Assembly: GCF_963678635.1 (NCBI RefSeq)
Contig: NC_087064.1
Location: forward strand, 80,635,526-80,699,525
From: Symsagittifera roscoffensis
Taxonomy: Eukaryota; Xenacoelomorpha; Acoela; Convolutidae
Reading direction: 5' to 3'
Length of the DNA: 64,000 nucleotides
The notes under the pieces were generated by a model, which saw only the letters and a program-made list of their open reading frames with translations, was not told the origin of the DNA and did not search any database. Each line of letters begins with the position of its first letter. Position 1 is the stretch's first letter. Below are positions 24,401 to 33,800 of the stretch, in pieces. The position numbers and the translations under genes are program-made.

Positions 24401-27400
24401 TTCTACTTCAAGTGGTTTCCTGAGCTCCGAGCTGTTCTTGTATGCCGCCGTCTTGCATCGGGCCAAAACGATGGGCGCCGTCTCTCTCAAGTTTCCTTCC
24501 GAAACAGCATCCACTGAAGGACTACCCCATCCTTCCACTTCTCTCTTCCTCTTGCTAGTCTTCACATCTCTGCTCGAGGGTGTTGTGGCTATCATCATTG
24601 ATTCGACCTCTCCATCCACTCCTTCCAACTCTTGCCTCCCCCCTGCTCGAGCCTTAAGGATATTAGTACTTTTAATCATATTACTAGTCCCAACCTTATC
24701 CCTCTTTATATCATCAACCATTTTATCCACAGTTTTTTGTTTCAGAGTAGAGCTGTCCTCACATTTCTCTTTTCTAGTCTTCGATCGTGCGTTCCTCAGC
24801 TCCACTAGCTTGTTCAGCAGCTCTTTTCTTGCTTTCTCATCCAGGCCCGTTCCTATCAGGAGCGGTTCCCCGAATCTCACTACTGCGTCCCACAGTTCCT
24901 TCTTGAACTTGTCCAGCGTCGTCTCGCTGCCCACTTCTCGATTGAATTCCCCCAGGAATTCCTGCCAAGCGTCATCCTCGAGAGATCCCAAGAATATGTC
25001 CCTGTTCCCTTCGAACGTGTTCTTCTCCCTTTCCTCCGAGCTCAAGAGTAACATCCCCATATTGAAGGTCTCACCTGCCAATGGCAACTCTAGGTTCTTC
25101 CGCGGGGACGGGTTCAGAGGTGGTGTGGCAGTATCTGCCCAATTCTCTTCGCTCAAGTCTTTCAACAGCTCTTGAGTGGTGAGTTCCTCCCCTGATGGCC
25201 CTGGTTCAGGTGTATTCCTCACCTCCATGTCTTCTCCAGCTTCACTGAGAGTTTCATCCATACTCTCTTCCTCTGATTCATTTCTTCTTCTCTCGAGAAT
25301 TCTTTTGAATCGATCCTCAACGGGTCCACTCCTCTTGTCTCCAGGCGTGTCTACAGACAGTGGTGACGGTGTCGTAGGATCCAGCTTTTTATATTCCGTC
25401 AGGGCTACATGCAGTTGACCTGCTGCATCTAGTTCTGTTCCCTCCTGTGTCACTTCTACTTGTTCCAAGCCATAGGGTGCCTTGTATTTTCTCGTGGCAA
25501 ATTTCATTTCGTCCACCAATGCGACGTGTCCCTCCATCACGATCATCCTGCCATCATCCCATATGGGTAGCATATTCTCAAGTCCTTCCTTCTCAAGAGT
25601 CCTCAAGACTTTCCGCACCTCATATCCAGGGGGCTGCGAACCTCTACTCTTTTTCGCTTGCGTCGTCCACGAATTTACCTTCCTCTCGCTGGTGTGGAAG
25701 TAGACTGCCGCCGTGTAGCCGATGAACAGGGGATCCCAGCCATCCGTGAAATGCCTCTGCGTTTCCTCCGTCATCATCTTCGCCATTATGGAGGGAACCA
25801 CCAAGGGACTATTCATTCCCAAGGTCATCCTCCTGACTGTCGGGAACTCAGGCATGGTGGCTGGTAGGATTTCTTTCTCCATTATGGCCTTCAGCTCCCT
25901 CTTGACTAGCGCAAAGCACTCCTTCCAGGCGGGGATTCTCAAGACTTCTCGTCCGTTGGCCGTCAATGGGTTTAGGTTCCAAAACTTTGGATACATTTCA
26001 ATGGGGCCCTCTCGCTTGCCTCCCATTCTACATTGCATTTGTCCCCTGAAGTTGCACACCATCATCTCGGCATCTTTCACTTTTCCGAAGAGTACCGTGT
26101 TGCTCATACGCGCCCTGAGCACCTCCTGCTGACACCAATTCAGCGCTGTACCATCCAGTACGCTGATGAGACTCAAGTGCGTCACCGAGTGACGATACGT
26201 TATCACCAGGGGGTCTGGAAACGCGTACGTCACTGCTGGACCATAGATGCAGGTCACCACCTCCTCTAGACCTCGGATTATCCCCATTGGGTCCGACCTC
26301 ATTGCCAGGCACAGGTCCGTCAACAGAGGCATCCCTCTGTTCGCCTTCTCCCATTCTTCTCTCGAGGTTGGGTTCTCATCTTCACCCGTCATGTATCGAT
26401 TCTGCATCATGAGGTATTGCACCAGCAGTGTCTTCAACCCTGCGGCACACTTGTAGGAGCTGGTTTCAATGCTCGTGTGGACTCTCCCCATAGACAGAGG
26501 TTCTCCATATTCCATTAACCGATGAAACGATACCAATTCCCCATGGGTCAAGAGTACTAGTGCCAGATACCCATCAACTCGAAGTGTCTCCACTCCTCGA
26601 CTAAACATGTATGCTGGGCCCATGTTGAACAAGTATCTGGGGTAAACCAAATACAGGGCCAAGAGCAGGCTGATGGACATGCCCAGTATCTCCTGTACGA
26701 AGGCTCCGAAGATAGTCGCAGTGGTGCCGAACACTCCTGCCAAGAATTCTCTCTCCCAGCAAGGACTCAAGAACTTGAGAATCTCGTAATCTCTCCTAGT
26801 CTTCAATTCGCCGTTGGCGTGCTCTCTCCAAAATCCTCCAATCGTCACTTCATTGGCGGCCGAGACAAATCTAACCACCGTCATGTCTCTCGTTTCAGCT
26901 AGCTCCAGTTGCTTCTCTAGAAAACTCCAGATTTGTTTCACGAGGAGTGGTGCTTCCTCCCTCGTCTTATTCGTGACGTTCTCCAGCCTTGGTGTCAGGA
27001 ATGGCCACCAGCCGTTCTCTTGAGTCAAGCGATATTTCATCGATTCTAACTGTTTCTCCGTCTCGACCACATTTCTTCTCTCGTTGCTGGGACCTCTAGT
27101 CCTGCTGGTGGAATTTGCGACTTTCACATCCATACTCCGGAACCACAGGCTGGCCGTCAACTGGTTTATCGCCGGGTGGTCGTCCCCGATGACTGGGCTG
27201 AACTTGAGTTGTCTAGCAAAGTTCGATATCTCTAGCAAGAGTACCTCATCCAATACAATCAGGACGTCGGCCAGTCCGTAAAAGCCCCTCAGTGCATGAG
27301 ATATGTCAGCCCATGCCGCCGGCAATTCTGATTTGTAAAGCCTCAAGTTCAATGGCTCCAGCTCTCGATTGGGGGCTGCCATCAGAATCCGCCATTCACT

Positions 27401-30316
27401 CCCTTCTGCTATCAGGATCAAGACCGCGTACACGAATTGTAGGGCGGGTGGCATATTTGCGTATCCTGGGGATGTGGTAAACACCACCTTCGTCTTGGAC
27501 CCAAATCTCGAGGCTACGTTCTCTTGTACCTCATTCATCGCCGCAAATAACGCCTGAATAGCCTCCCATATCTTCTTTGATGTCGGAATCTCCTTGCCCT
27601 TCAGTTGCTCAAGAAGTCCCATCGCGTGCAGGTGATCATTCATTCCTGCAAACATTAGCAGCTCAGGTTCACAGGGCATCTCCGACTTTATTGCCACCAC
27701 TAGAGTCAACATCTGGTTCAATTCGGCTCCTGGCAAGGAGTATACCAGAGTCTCCGGCCAGAACAACTTGGGAGACGTTCCTTCGAAGTCCGATCCCGCC
27801 ACAATGACTACTCTTGCAGCAGCTGGATCTGCTCTATCATAAACTGCCAGAGTTTTGGCCAGTTGGGTGCCACCACAGGGCTTCCCGTACCTGGGATCTT
27901 CTGCCAACTTCGGACCTTCGTAAGCGGCATCAGGCAATTCCATTCCCCCCGGATTGAGTAGCTTGTCTACCACCTTCAACTGCGCCGGGGTTGCCAACCT
28001 GATCCTAGCGATGCCAGTTCGGTGCTTGGGAGGTTCTGTTATAAGTCCAGGACCCCCCAACAGTTTGAGAGGCCTGTAGTTAATGGGTCCCATGATCGTT
28101 TTTGTGGGAATTCCAGTCAGGTCTGTGGTCTCCATTAACTTCGCTCTCGAGAAGTGCGCTTCGTGAGCTTTCAACCAGTCTATGCAATGATGTCTATTCA
28201 AATCCTCGTGCGACACTCGTTCGATCCCCAGGGTTTCCGCCAACTCTCGTCTGCATTCCAAACTCTCTAGATCCAGTTCCTTCACCTTCTCAGGATATCT
28301 CAAGCGGGCAGTCTCCATAGACTTCTTTTCTCTCCTGCCATCTGCCACCACCACAGAGGACATCGCCGAGCCCGGAGGTGTTGATGACTCTACCTCCTCC
28401 GACTCCATTGGCGTGGCACTCTGCAATCGGGTCTGATTGCTCCTTGAACTGTCTCTAGTATCAACTCTCGCTCCCAAGCGACCAGCCAAGGCCCTCGAGG
28501 CAAGGAATGGTGGGTTGGGAGGTGGTCCTAAAGTGAATTGGGCTGTCTCCAGCAGGTCCGCCTCTAGCGTGTTAATGTGTTCCTGGAAGACGTCGTTCAG
28601 CCACTCCGCTCCCCTTGGCCTATCGAAATGGATTCCATCTTTTGAGGTGTCTTCAGGGAATCCCTTTTTCTCCATACGTTCTGCTATGTCCAACAGCCTG
28701 AGAGGAAGCACACTCTTCCGGTGTATGTCTCGGATCATCTTGTTCAGGCTCCGCACCTTCTGGTTCATCTCTAGGGCGTGCTGATCAAACATCATGTTGT
28801 AGGGGACCGTGCATACCGTCAGCAGGATGGGGTCCATCTGGATCCTCAGTTCCTCAAGAAGGCAGCTCATCTTGTCGCACAGCCTCGCTACTTTCCTCGC
28901 TTCTCCCCTTGACACGTCGTTGGTCCCAACCATCAGGGTCACTGTGTAAACTTTGGTCATCCCTAGCATGTCCAGGGTTGCCAACATCTGTGGCGTGGCA
29001 GCTCCAGCGAAACTCAAGACTCCTGTCTGCCAATGGGACCGTATCTGGGTCAACACCCGCACCAGGCTATCCCCTATAATTAGGTGAACTGCACCCTCTG
29101 GCACACGAGGTGGCGCTAGATACTCCACCCAGGCTGCGTCATGGAAGCAGTCCCTCCTGGCTCCCTGTTCCGCACTCCAGTCCAGCCGATTGTGCCTGTG
29201 GTAGTTCCCTTCTGTATTCTTCTTATAGCTTGCGATCACGACATTCCTGACCGGCTGTTCCCTCCAAGTTGGGGGAAGCTCTGGCCTTGTCGATCTTTCA
29301 CGACTCTGCTGCTGCAATTTCTCGCCTAGCTCCTTCAGGCGCGATGAGGCGCCACTCACCTGACTGCCACTCGAGGTCGAGGTTGGGGTATATCCTGGTA
29401 ACACCACATCCATCAGAGGACGTACAGGTTGTGTCTCTAGGTTGCGCAAGGAAGGCGTCACGTCATTCGGTATCCAGACCTCTAACCCTTCGCTCATGTG
29501 TTCTCTGGCCTCGCGGTCAAGGTTGAACCGTCCTCTAGCCCTGGGAGCTTCATCCACCTCCATGCGCGACTCTGGCCTCGAGCTGGTCACCACTCGTTCG
29601 TTTGACCTGGCTCCCTTCTGTGCGTCAAGCTCGCGTTGTCGCTGTTCTATCCTTTCCAACTCCGACTTCAGTTGATCACGATTTGCGACGTTCTCCCGCA
29701 CCCTCAGCTCCTGCTGATGTTCAGCCCTTAGCATCTCAAGTAATTTCGACGTCTGATCTCGCTCGTCGACTGCCTGGTCTCTCTCCAGCTGAAGCTTCTC
29801 CCTGTCCAGCTTCGCCTGATCCCGATCGAGGTTCGCTTTATTCCTTTCCTTCAGCGCCTTCTCGAGCTCTTTCTTTAGAACCCCCAGATCCGGATATGCC
29901 TCTGTCGTCTGTTGCGCTCGCGACATCGACGGCACCTTACTCGAGCTCTGGCCTGTGGATCTTGCTGTTGGTCTCGTCGGTAGCGGAAACTCTCCTGCGC
30001 CGTGTTCGGTGTTGTTACTCAGGCCAGGATTTCTTGCCAAGTCAAAGCCCCTTACTCCTCCATCCGCATTCCAAGATAACCATCTGGTCTGTTCTCGATT
30101 TGATATGCCCTCGGTGGTGTAGCCGACCATCAAGACAGCCTCCGTCGCAGACTCCCTGCACTCACCCTGGTCCTCCAACTGGAGGATCGCATTCAGCATC
30201 ACCGCCATTCTCTCGTCTATCTGGGTGTAGTCCAGGTCCCTCAAGCGTCTGTACAGCTCGTCAAGAGTGGGCTTCTTCAGAGCCGCGGGCACGGAGTTCC
30301 AGAATCGGTCTGCCAT
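21437..30316 (-). CDS. Giant third ORF of copy A, SGNH-hydrolase-containing protein
   Basis: The open frame runs 30361-21437; I start it at the internal MADRFWNSVP (30316) because copy B shares the protein only from there. Residue numbers here count from 30361. Residues 160-250 are a charged coiled coil. Residues about 420-605 form an SGNH/GDSL hydrolase domain with IIGDSL (S432), FAGAAT (G453), VGTND (N481) and DGIHFD (D575, H578), the complete catalytic set. Residues about 845-1080 look like a second, degenerate SGNH fold: VAGSDFEG, FAGMND, IGDDH. Residues about 1740-2120 are acidic and disordered. The rest, including a Cys-rich patch near residue 2480, matches nothing I know. There is no signal peptide or clear envelope architecture. 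It occupies the position where env-like ORFs of gypsy elements lie, and expression by splicing is likely but not shown. Confidence 0.85.
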   Translation of the reverse strand: MADRFWNSVPAALKKPTLDELYRRLRDLDYTQIDERMAVMLNAILQLEDQGECRESATEAVLMVGYTTEGISNREQTRWLSWNADGGVRGFDLARNPGLSNNTEHGAGEFPLPTRPTARSTGQSSSKVPSMSRAQQTTEAYPDLGVLKKELEKALKERNKANLDRDQAKLDREKLQLERDQAVDERDQTSKLLEMLRAEHQQELRVRENVANRDQLKSELERIEQRQRELDAQKGARSNERVVTSSRPESRMEVDEAPRARGRFNLDREAREHMSEGLEVWIPNDVTPSLRNLETQPVRPLMDVVLPGYTPTSTSSGSQVSGASSRLKELGEKLQQQSRERSTRPELPPTWREQPVRNVVIASYKKNTEGNYHRHNRLDWSAEQGARRDCFHDAAWVEYLAPPRVPEGAVHLIIGDSLVRVLTQIRSHWQTGVLSFAGAATPQMLATLDMLGMTKVYTVTLMVGTNDVSRGEARKVARLCDKMSCLLEELRIQMDPILLTVCTVPYNMMFDQHALEMNQKVRSLNKMIRDIHRKSVLPLRLLDIAERMEKKGFPEDTSKDGIHFDRPRGAEWLNDVFQEHINTLEADLLETAQFTLGPPPNPPFLASRALAGRLGARVDTRDSSRSNQTRLQSATPMESEEVESSTPPGSAMSSVVVADGRREKKSMETARLRYPEKVKELDLESLECRRELAETLGIERVSHEDLNRHHCIDWLKAHEAHFSRAKLMETTDLTGIPTKTIMGPINYRPLKLLGGPGLITEPPKHRTGIARIRLATPAQLKVVDKLLNPGGMELPDAAYEGPKLAEDPRYGKPCGGTQLAKTLAVYDRADPAAARVVIVAGSDFEGTSPKLFWPETLVYSLPGAELNQMLTLVVAIKSEMPCEPELLMFAGMNDHLHAMGLLEQLKGKEIPTSKKIWEAIQALFAAMNEVQENVASRFGSKTKVVFTTSPGYANMPPALQFVYAVLILIAEGSEWRILMAAPNRELEPLNLRLYKSELPAAWADISHALRGFYGLADVLIVLDEVLLLEISNFARQLKFSPVIGDDHPAINQLTASLWFRSMDVKVANSTSRTRGPSNERRNVVETEKQLESMKYRLTQENGWWPFLTPRLENVTNKTREEAPLLVKQIWSFLEKQLELAETRDMTVVRFVSAANEVTIGGFWREHANGELKTRRDYEILKFLSPCWEREFLAGVFGTTATIFGAFVQEILGMSISLLLALYLVYPRYLFNMGPAYMFSRGVETLRVDGYLALVLLTHGELVSFHRLMEYGEPLSMGRVHTSIETSSYKCAAGLKTLLVQYLMMQNRYMTGEDENPTSREEWEKANRGMPLLTDLCLAMRSDPMGIIRGLEEVVTCIYGPAVTYAFPDPLVITYRHSVTHLSLISVLDGTALNWCQQEVLRARMSNTVLFGKVKDAEMMVCNFRGQMQCRMGGKREGPIEMYPKFWNLNPLTANGREVLRIPAWKECFALVKRELKAIMEKEILPATMPEFPTVRRMTLGMNSPLVVPSIMAKMMTEETQRHFTDGWDPLFIGYTAAVYFHTSERKVNSWTTQAKKSRGSQPPGYEVRKVLRTLEKEGLENMLPIWDDGRMIVMEGHVALVDEMKFATRKYKAPYGLEQVEVTQEGTELDAAGQLHVALTEYKKLDPTTPSPLSVDTPGDKRSGPVEDRFKRILERRRNESEEESMDETLSEAGEDMEVRNTPEPGPSGEELTTQELLKDLSEENWADTATPPLNPSPRKNLELPLAGETFNMGMLLLSSEEREKNTFEGNRDIFLGSLEDDAWQEFLGEFNREVGSETTLDKFKKELWDAVVRFGEPLLIGTGLDEKARKELLNKLVELRNARSKTRKEKCEDSSTLKQKTVDKMVDDIKRDKVGTSNMIKSTNILKARAGGRQELEGVDGEVESMMIATTPSSRDVKTSKRKREVEGWGSPSVDAVSEGNLRETAPIVLARCKTAAYKNSSELRKPLEVEKEIEVSTSSTSEEEFKPQKVNVKRGSTNGQVGEVEIGKEWISKAHQDMGKQVTSDPLERNKTRNTSRTWWVALETLKEMEDCLKKLDSGIARRRRNWATQQKAEVNKIEMASHLKRSWQSLLKDHFEEAMRTSSSAPPLMANPFVRTAGQLMFTWILVGIELETLTSYDRLKLGSKKLEVYQALMQHVARDNSGLSLARRKDATCFLRWTMSMMSDSTILACHQRASGSKTMERRVSTIILNVYQSTGIEKEDGSRLSLENHRKLDEVRRFSNKKFEEEHDVHRNLASSEQYSRLSEKGEYQYVSGVMGIAYNPFLDSEAGGAHRNHEVAELLKFWTERIMEIDAVEKEGPSLGLILEKTPEVISIPRSNKRVEVNMGGGNGLLTTNLGVIWKLLRPSWCPHPHASLIEETTERVRLAPTEDEDLAKLSVLHKLITPQMQEPSERTSDPGSAKKLEPGSCLDSTCGNGEHICDGRSCVRILSFQKEDLVTWFEDITEREKSEVQIIAECYARTTVNIATALGFFSRMCGLQALERLESEHHLVTALSVESWPGVLQVTQKHIRSWKVGLEAEMGFPMSEAYGLPLNAKSLIGSMMANLCGSHYPLHMAMVEVSSQRILVDKAFSVPKCVRLARMSHHSHKLLRKIKGTVPKELRDDLSEIWGEDLLKLERENTSDHERQNVIGKPVGSTPNLEDNDTMHEKMMELEPLLEASGERNLRSIEISHGECPCHCLAQTVWYPDHKNLCLVWDVEEIRSIGLPDHRQKVTLLVVSTMLALRWIEENITKYREATKPTAESIYAIDYSRRLELFETACKVFAIPTEVRYVWSRLRYFPWFRATLTSWLYMTTKDHMRKHQKEYRQFQAEIGPEAFKRPLLTHRNAITTGWKRVGKMSRDNTKARESILEEDLAKNVSLSLHNSFCLNREARVKTLPNQAKRLQEQREWMRSYEQLKAWEEIVISPDDEEELLRQFAASSTSGCSTSKAKSTR

Positions 30317-30354
30317 TTTTGCAACTTCGGGATGTATATAGGTAGATGTTAACC

Positions 30355-30437
30355 AGCTCAAGAATTACCTTACCAACTCAAGTATTACCTTACCAACTCA
30401 AGTATTACCTTACCAACTCAAGTATTACCCAATTCAA
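30355..30437 (-). repeat. 20-bp tandem repeat just upstream of the third ORF
   Basis: About 3.5 copies of AAGTATTACCTTACCAACTC (plus strand). On the sense strand each unit contains TTGGTAAGG, a splice-donor-like string. Copy B has a related but different array of CAACTTGAGT units at the same place (51,645-51,690). Confidence 0.7.
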
Positions 30438-30689
30438 GAATTCTCTAGAAATGTTCTCTTGCAAGTACTTGCTGTAGATTCGGATTATCGCGTGTTCAAT
30501 CAAGATTCTCTCTTTCTGTTTCTCGCTTGAGTGTAGTTGGATTTTCAACTTTGTTTTTCAAACTCGATCTGAAAACAGAAAGCTCATTAAAACTTAGCAT
30601 GTCACGTTCCTAACCTAGAGACCCCCCTTCTACCCATATGGTTAAAAACTTATCATTCTCATATCACTTAAAGCAATTCGATTGGATTT

Positions 30690-30780
30690 TCCCTTAAGAA
30701 CATGCAGATTCATTTTATGTTTTAGCACCATCAATTCTTTCTTTTAAAATTCAATTGTCATGCCAATCACATCTTAAGAT
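30690..30780 (-). promoter_or_regulatory. Conserved noncoding block between pol and the third ORF
   Basis: CATGCAGATTCATTTTATG, then TTTTAGCACCATCAAT, then AATTGTCATGCCAATCAC are kept almost unchanged at 51,925-52,000 of copy B. The surrounding intergenic DNA has diverged strongly. The block could carry signals for expressing the third ORF. Confidence 0.45.
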
Positions 30781-30859
30781 CCCTTTACCTGCGCCGCACC
30801 CCAGTACCTAACTCAAGATTCCTCCCTCACACCCGACCTGATGACTCCATGTACCCGAC

Positions 30860-33800
30860 TCAGGCGATGCTCAAGTAGTACTTCTTGTGAAGATGCACCA
30901 TTATCTCTGTTTCTGCAAAGACCACATGTAGGATAGCGTACAATTCCCTCGAGCTCAGTTTGCCCCTGTTTGGGTCGTACACCGGCATCGAGACCTCCAC
31001 TATTCCTCTTTCAATCATGAAGTCACGTAGTCTTGTCAGTGCCAATATCACGTGTTCGGGATCAATTGTGTTTCTGTCGTTGACTCTCGTTACTAGGAAG
31101 CAGAGGTATTTGCCCGGGACTTGTGCCACTGACGGTGGAAGCGCTGCTATGCCTCCCAGTCCTGGCCTCTGTCTGAACAGAAACTCTACGTTCTGGTACT
31201 CTCTTTTGAAGTCAGCCTCCAATCTTGATTTGAAACTCATGTCCGCCGTGATGCAGATCGCGCTGGTCCTGTTTGACAGGATGAAGTCGCTATCCGTTAT
31301 CATGATGTTCTCTGAGTATTCATTGGGTATTTCGAATTTCGTTTTGAAATTCCTTCCTATGGTAGGCTCTGGTTCTTCTTCCTCCAGTTCCAATCCGCTT
31401 GTTTCCCTCACTTCCTTGAGCTTCTTTATCATCAAATTTTCGGTGTGGGTAAGTCCTACCCCCACTCCCCGGACAAAAATATTTATCGACGTCCCCGTCG
31501 ATGTAGTCGGGTCTGAATTGTCCTTGGGGATGTCCAGTGGCCTGTCTGTTGCTGTCCATCCGAAAAGAGGGTCCTCTGTCTTCATGTAATTTGCTGCTGA
31601 TACATCGATTTGCTGAATGCTTTGTCCTTCGCGGCTCTCGTCTTTGACATCACGCATCCACTCTAGAATCCTCAAGTTCGTGTTCCCCCTCCTTTCTATT
31701 TCACTCTGCTCGAGATCCGTCTCCAATTCTGGCGTCGAGTAATCATCCTGCGGATAATGTCCACCATCGTCAATGACCTGCCATTCCTCTTCGGCTTCCA
31801 GTTCGCCTGCGCTTAGTAGTTCATCGCCCAACTTGTCTGGCTGTATCTTATCGATCAAGAAGTCATCCCCGTACCTATTGTACCTCATACCTGTTCGTTT
31901 ACGATTGCCAGTCCTGGTTTCCGGTGGTGTTGGTCGATCCGGCTCCATCCACTTCGGTACCTCGTTTTGCTCTGGGTCGTTCCAGTCTTCTTCTACAAAT
32001 GAACCTGCATCCGACTCCACTTCTATCTTTTCGTTGTCGTCCAAACTCAAGTTCTCATTACCATCATTTTTCTCTCTAGTGCCTTTCTCATTCACTTCGC
32101 ACGCTGGTTCCACCACCAGGTACTCAAGACCTTCCATGTCTTTTGGTAGGCACCAGTCCTCCGGGGACGGGACGTGAGGCTTCAGATTTTCGTAATGTGC
32201 TGCTCGCCCTGTACTCAAGCGATAGAACCGTCCTTGTTGATGTACTTCCGTAATCATGAACGGTCCTCTCCATTTCTTGAGTAGTTTCTTTGTTCCCTTG
32301 GGCGGTATGACATTTTGGAAGACCCACACGTATTGGCCCACTTCGTATGGCTTTGCTCTTAGTATCTTTTCGTCATATTTCTTGCGTTGCCTCATTTGCG
32401 CTTGCGCCGTGTTTCTCCGACATAGCTCGTTTAGCTCTTGTTGTCTTTTGATCGCTTCCTTCACGTATGCTTGAGGTGACGTCCTCTTCCCCTCGTACTC
32501 CGGGTAGAAGAATGTTATAGGCATTGCCCTTTCCCTGCCTGTCAACATCATGAAAGGACTGATACCCGTCGTTGAGTGCTGAGTACTATTATAGGCTCCT
32601 ACTACCTGTGGCAGGTATTTGTCCCAGTCCGTCATGTATCTCGAGCAGTACACCCTGAGCATGTTGACCAGTGTCCTGTTCTGTCTCTCTACCAACCCAT
32701 TGGTCTGTGGATGATAGGTCGTCGAGTGCGCTTGAGCAATGTGTGATCTCTTCATCAATTCTTTTGTCAAGTCCCCCACAAAAGCCTTGCCGTTGTCCGA
32801 CTGGAAAGTCATTGGACAACCATACCGCGATATCCAATGCGTTATCAGGTGATCACATGTCTCCTCTGCTGAGGCTGTCTGGCACGGAACCGCTTCCGCC
32901 AACTTGGTGAAGTGATCTATTATAACTAGTATTTGGTTATAACCCGACTCCGTCATGCAGATTTTCTGATGGTCTATCTGCACCACTTCATTGAATTCCG
33001 AACTTTCGACAGACTTGAGGGGAAACTTCATCTTCCTTGGGTCTTTTACTTGAAGGCATGCTAGGCAGGCATTCACCCATCTCTCGCAAGCTTTTCTCAT
33101 TCCCGGCCAGTCGAACCTGTGAAGTATCCTTTGTTGTACTTTATCTATCCCCTGGTGGCCCATCTGGTCGTGTGATCTGAAAAGCACCTCCGTTTGGTAC
33201 AATTGTGGTAGTATGATGAGGTTGTGTTTGTGTAATATTTTTTCCTCATCTCTTCTCTTGCACGCTACCACCCCTTCAGCTGTGTGATAAAGTAAGTCTC
33301 TCTTTTCTTTGTAGAACTGGCTCAAGATCTTGTAGCTGTCTTCCTCAAGTTCCCCCTTCTCCTTGACTCCCGAATGGATCCATTTGGAGAGGTTACTTGT
33401 CATTTTGTCATTCTTCTGGGCCCTTATTAGGTCAGACAGCCTGTATCTCGCCTTAACGTGCTCCTTTAGCGCCATGATCTGTCCATTCATTTCACCAGGG
33501 TTGTGGATGTCATCGCTCAGCTTCACACATATCATCCTTTTCACGATTTTCATGTCGTCTTCTGGTACCAGATTCGTTCTGACGTTTGAGTTACACGATA
33601 GTTCCCTTAGTGGTTTTCTTGAAACTGCTATTTTCTCGAGCTCTTCACCACCTCGTACCTCTTGTATTTCCAGATTGTACGTCCCTGAAGATGGATCCGT
33701 CTGTAATTCCCTGTCGTGCTGTCTTATCTTCTCTTCCGCCAGTATCATGCATAGACTGTCTTGGTCTTCGCTGCTCTCATCCGAGTCTTCATCCCATTCT

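Noticed and set aside
24354-25175. Plus-strand 273-codon frame
   Set aside because: Antisense shadow of the acidic region of the third ORF; Ser/Leu-rich composition mirrors the complement of Glu/Lys codons.
21437-30316. Envelope protein in the third ORF
   Set aside because: No signal peptide, furin-like site, fusion peptide or C-terminal membrane anchor is visible.
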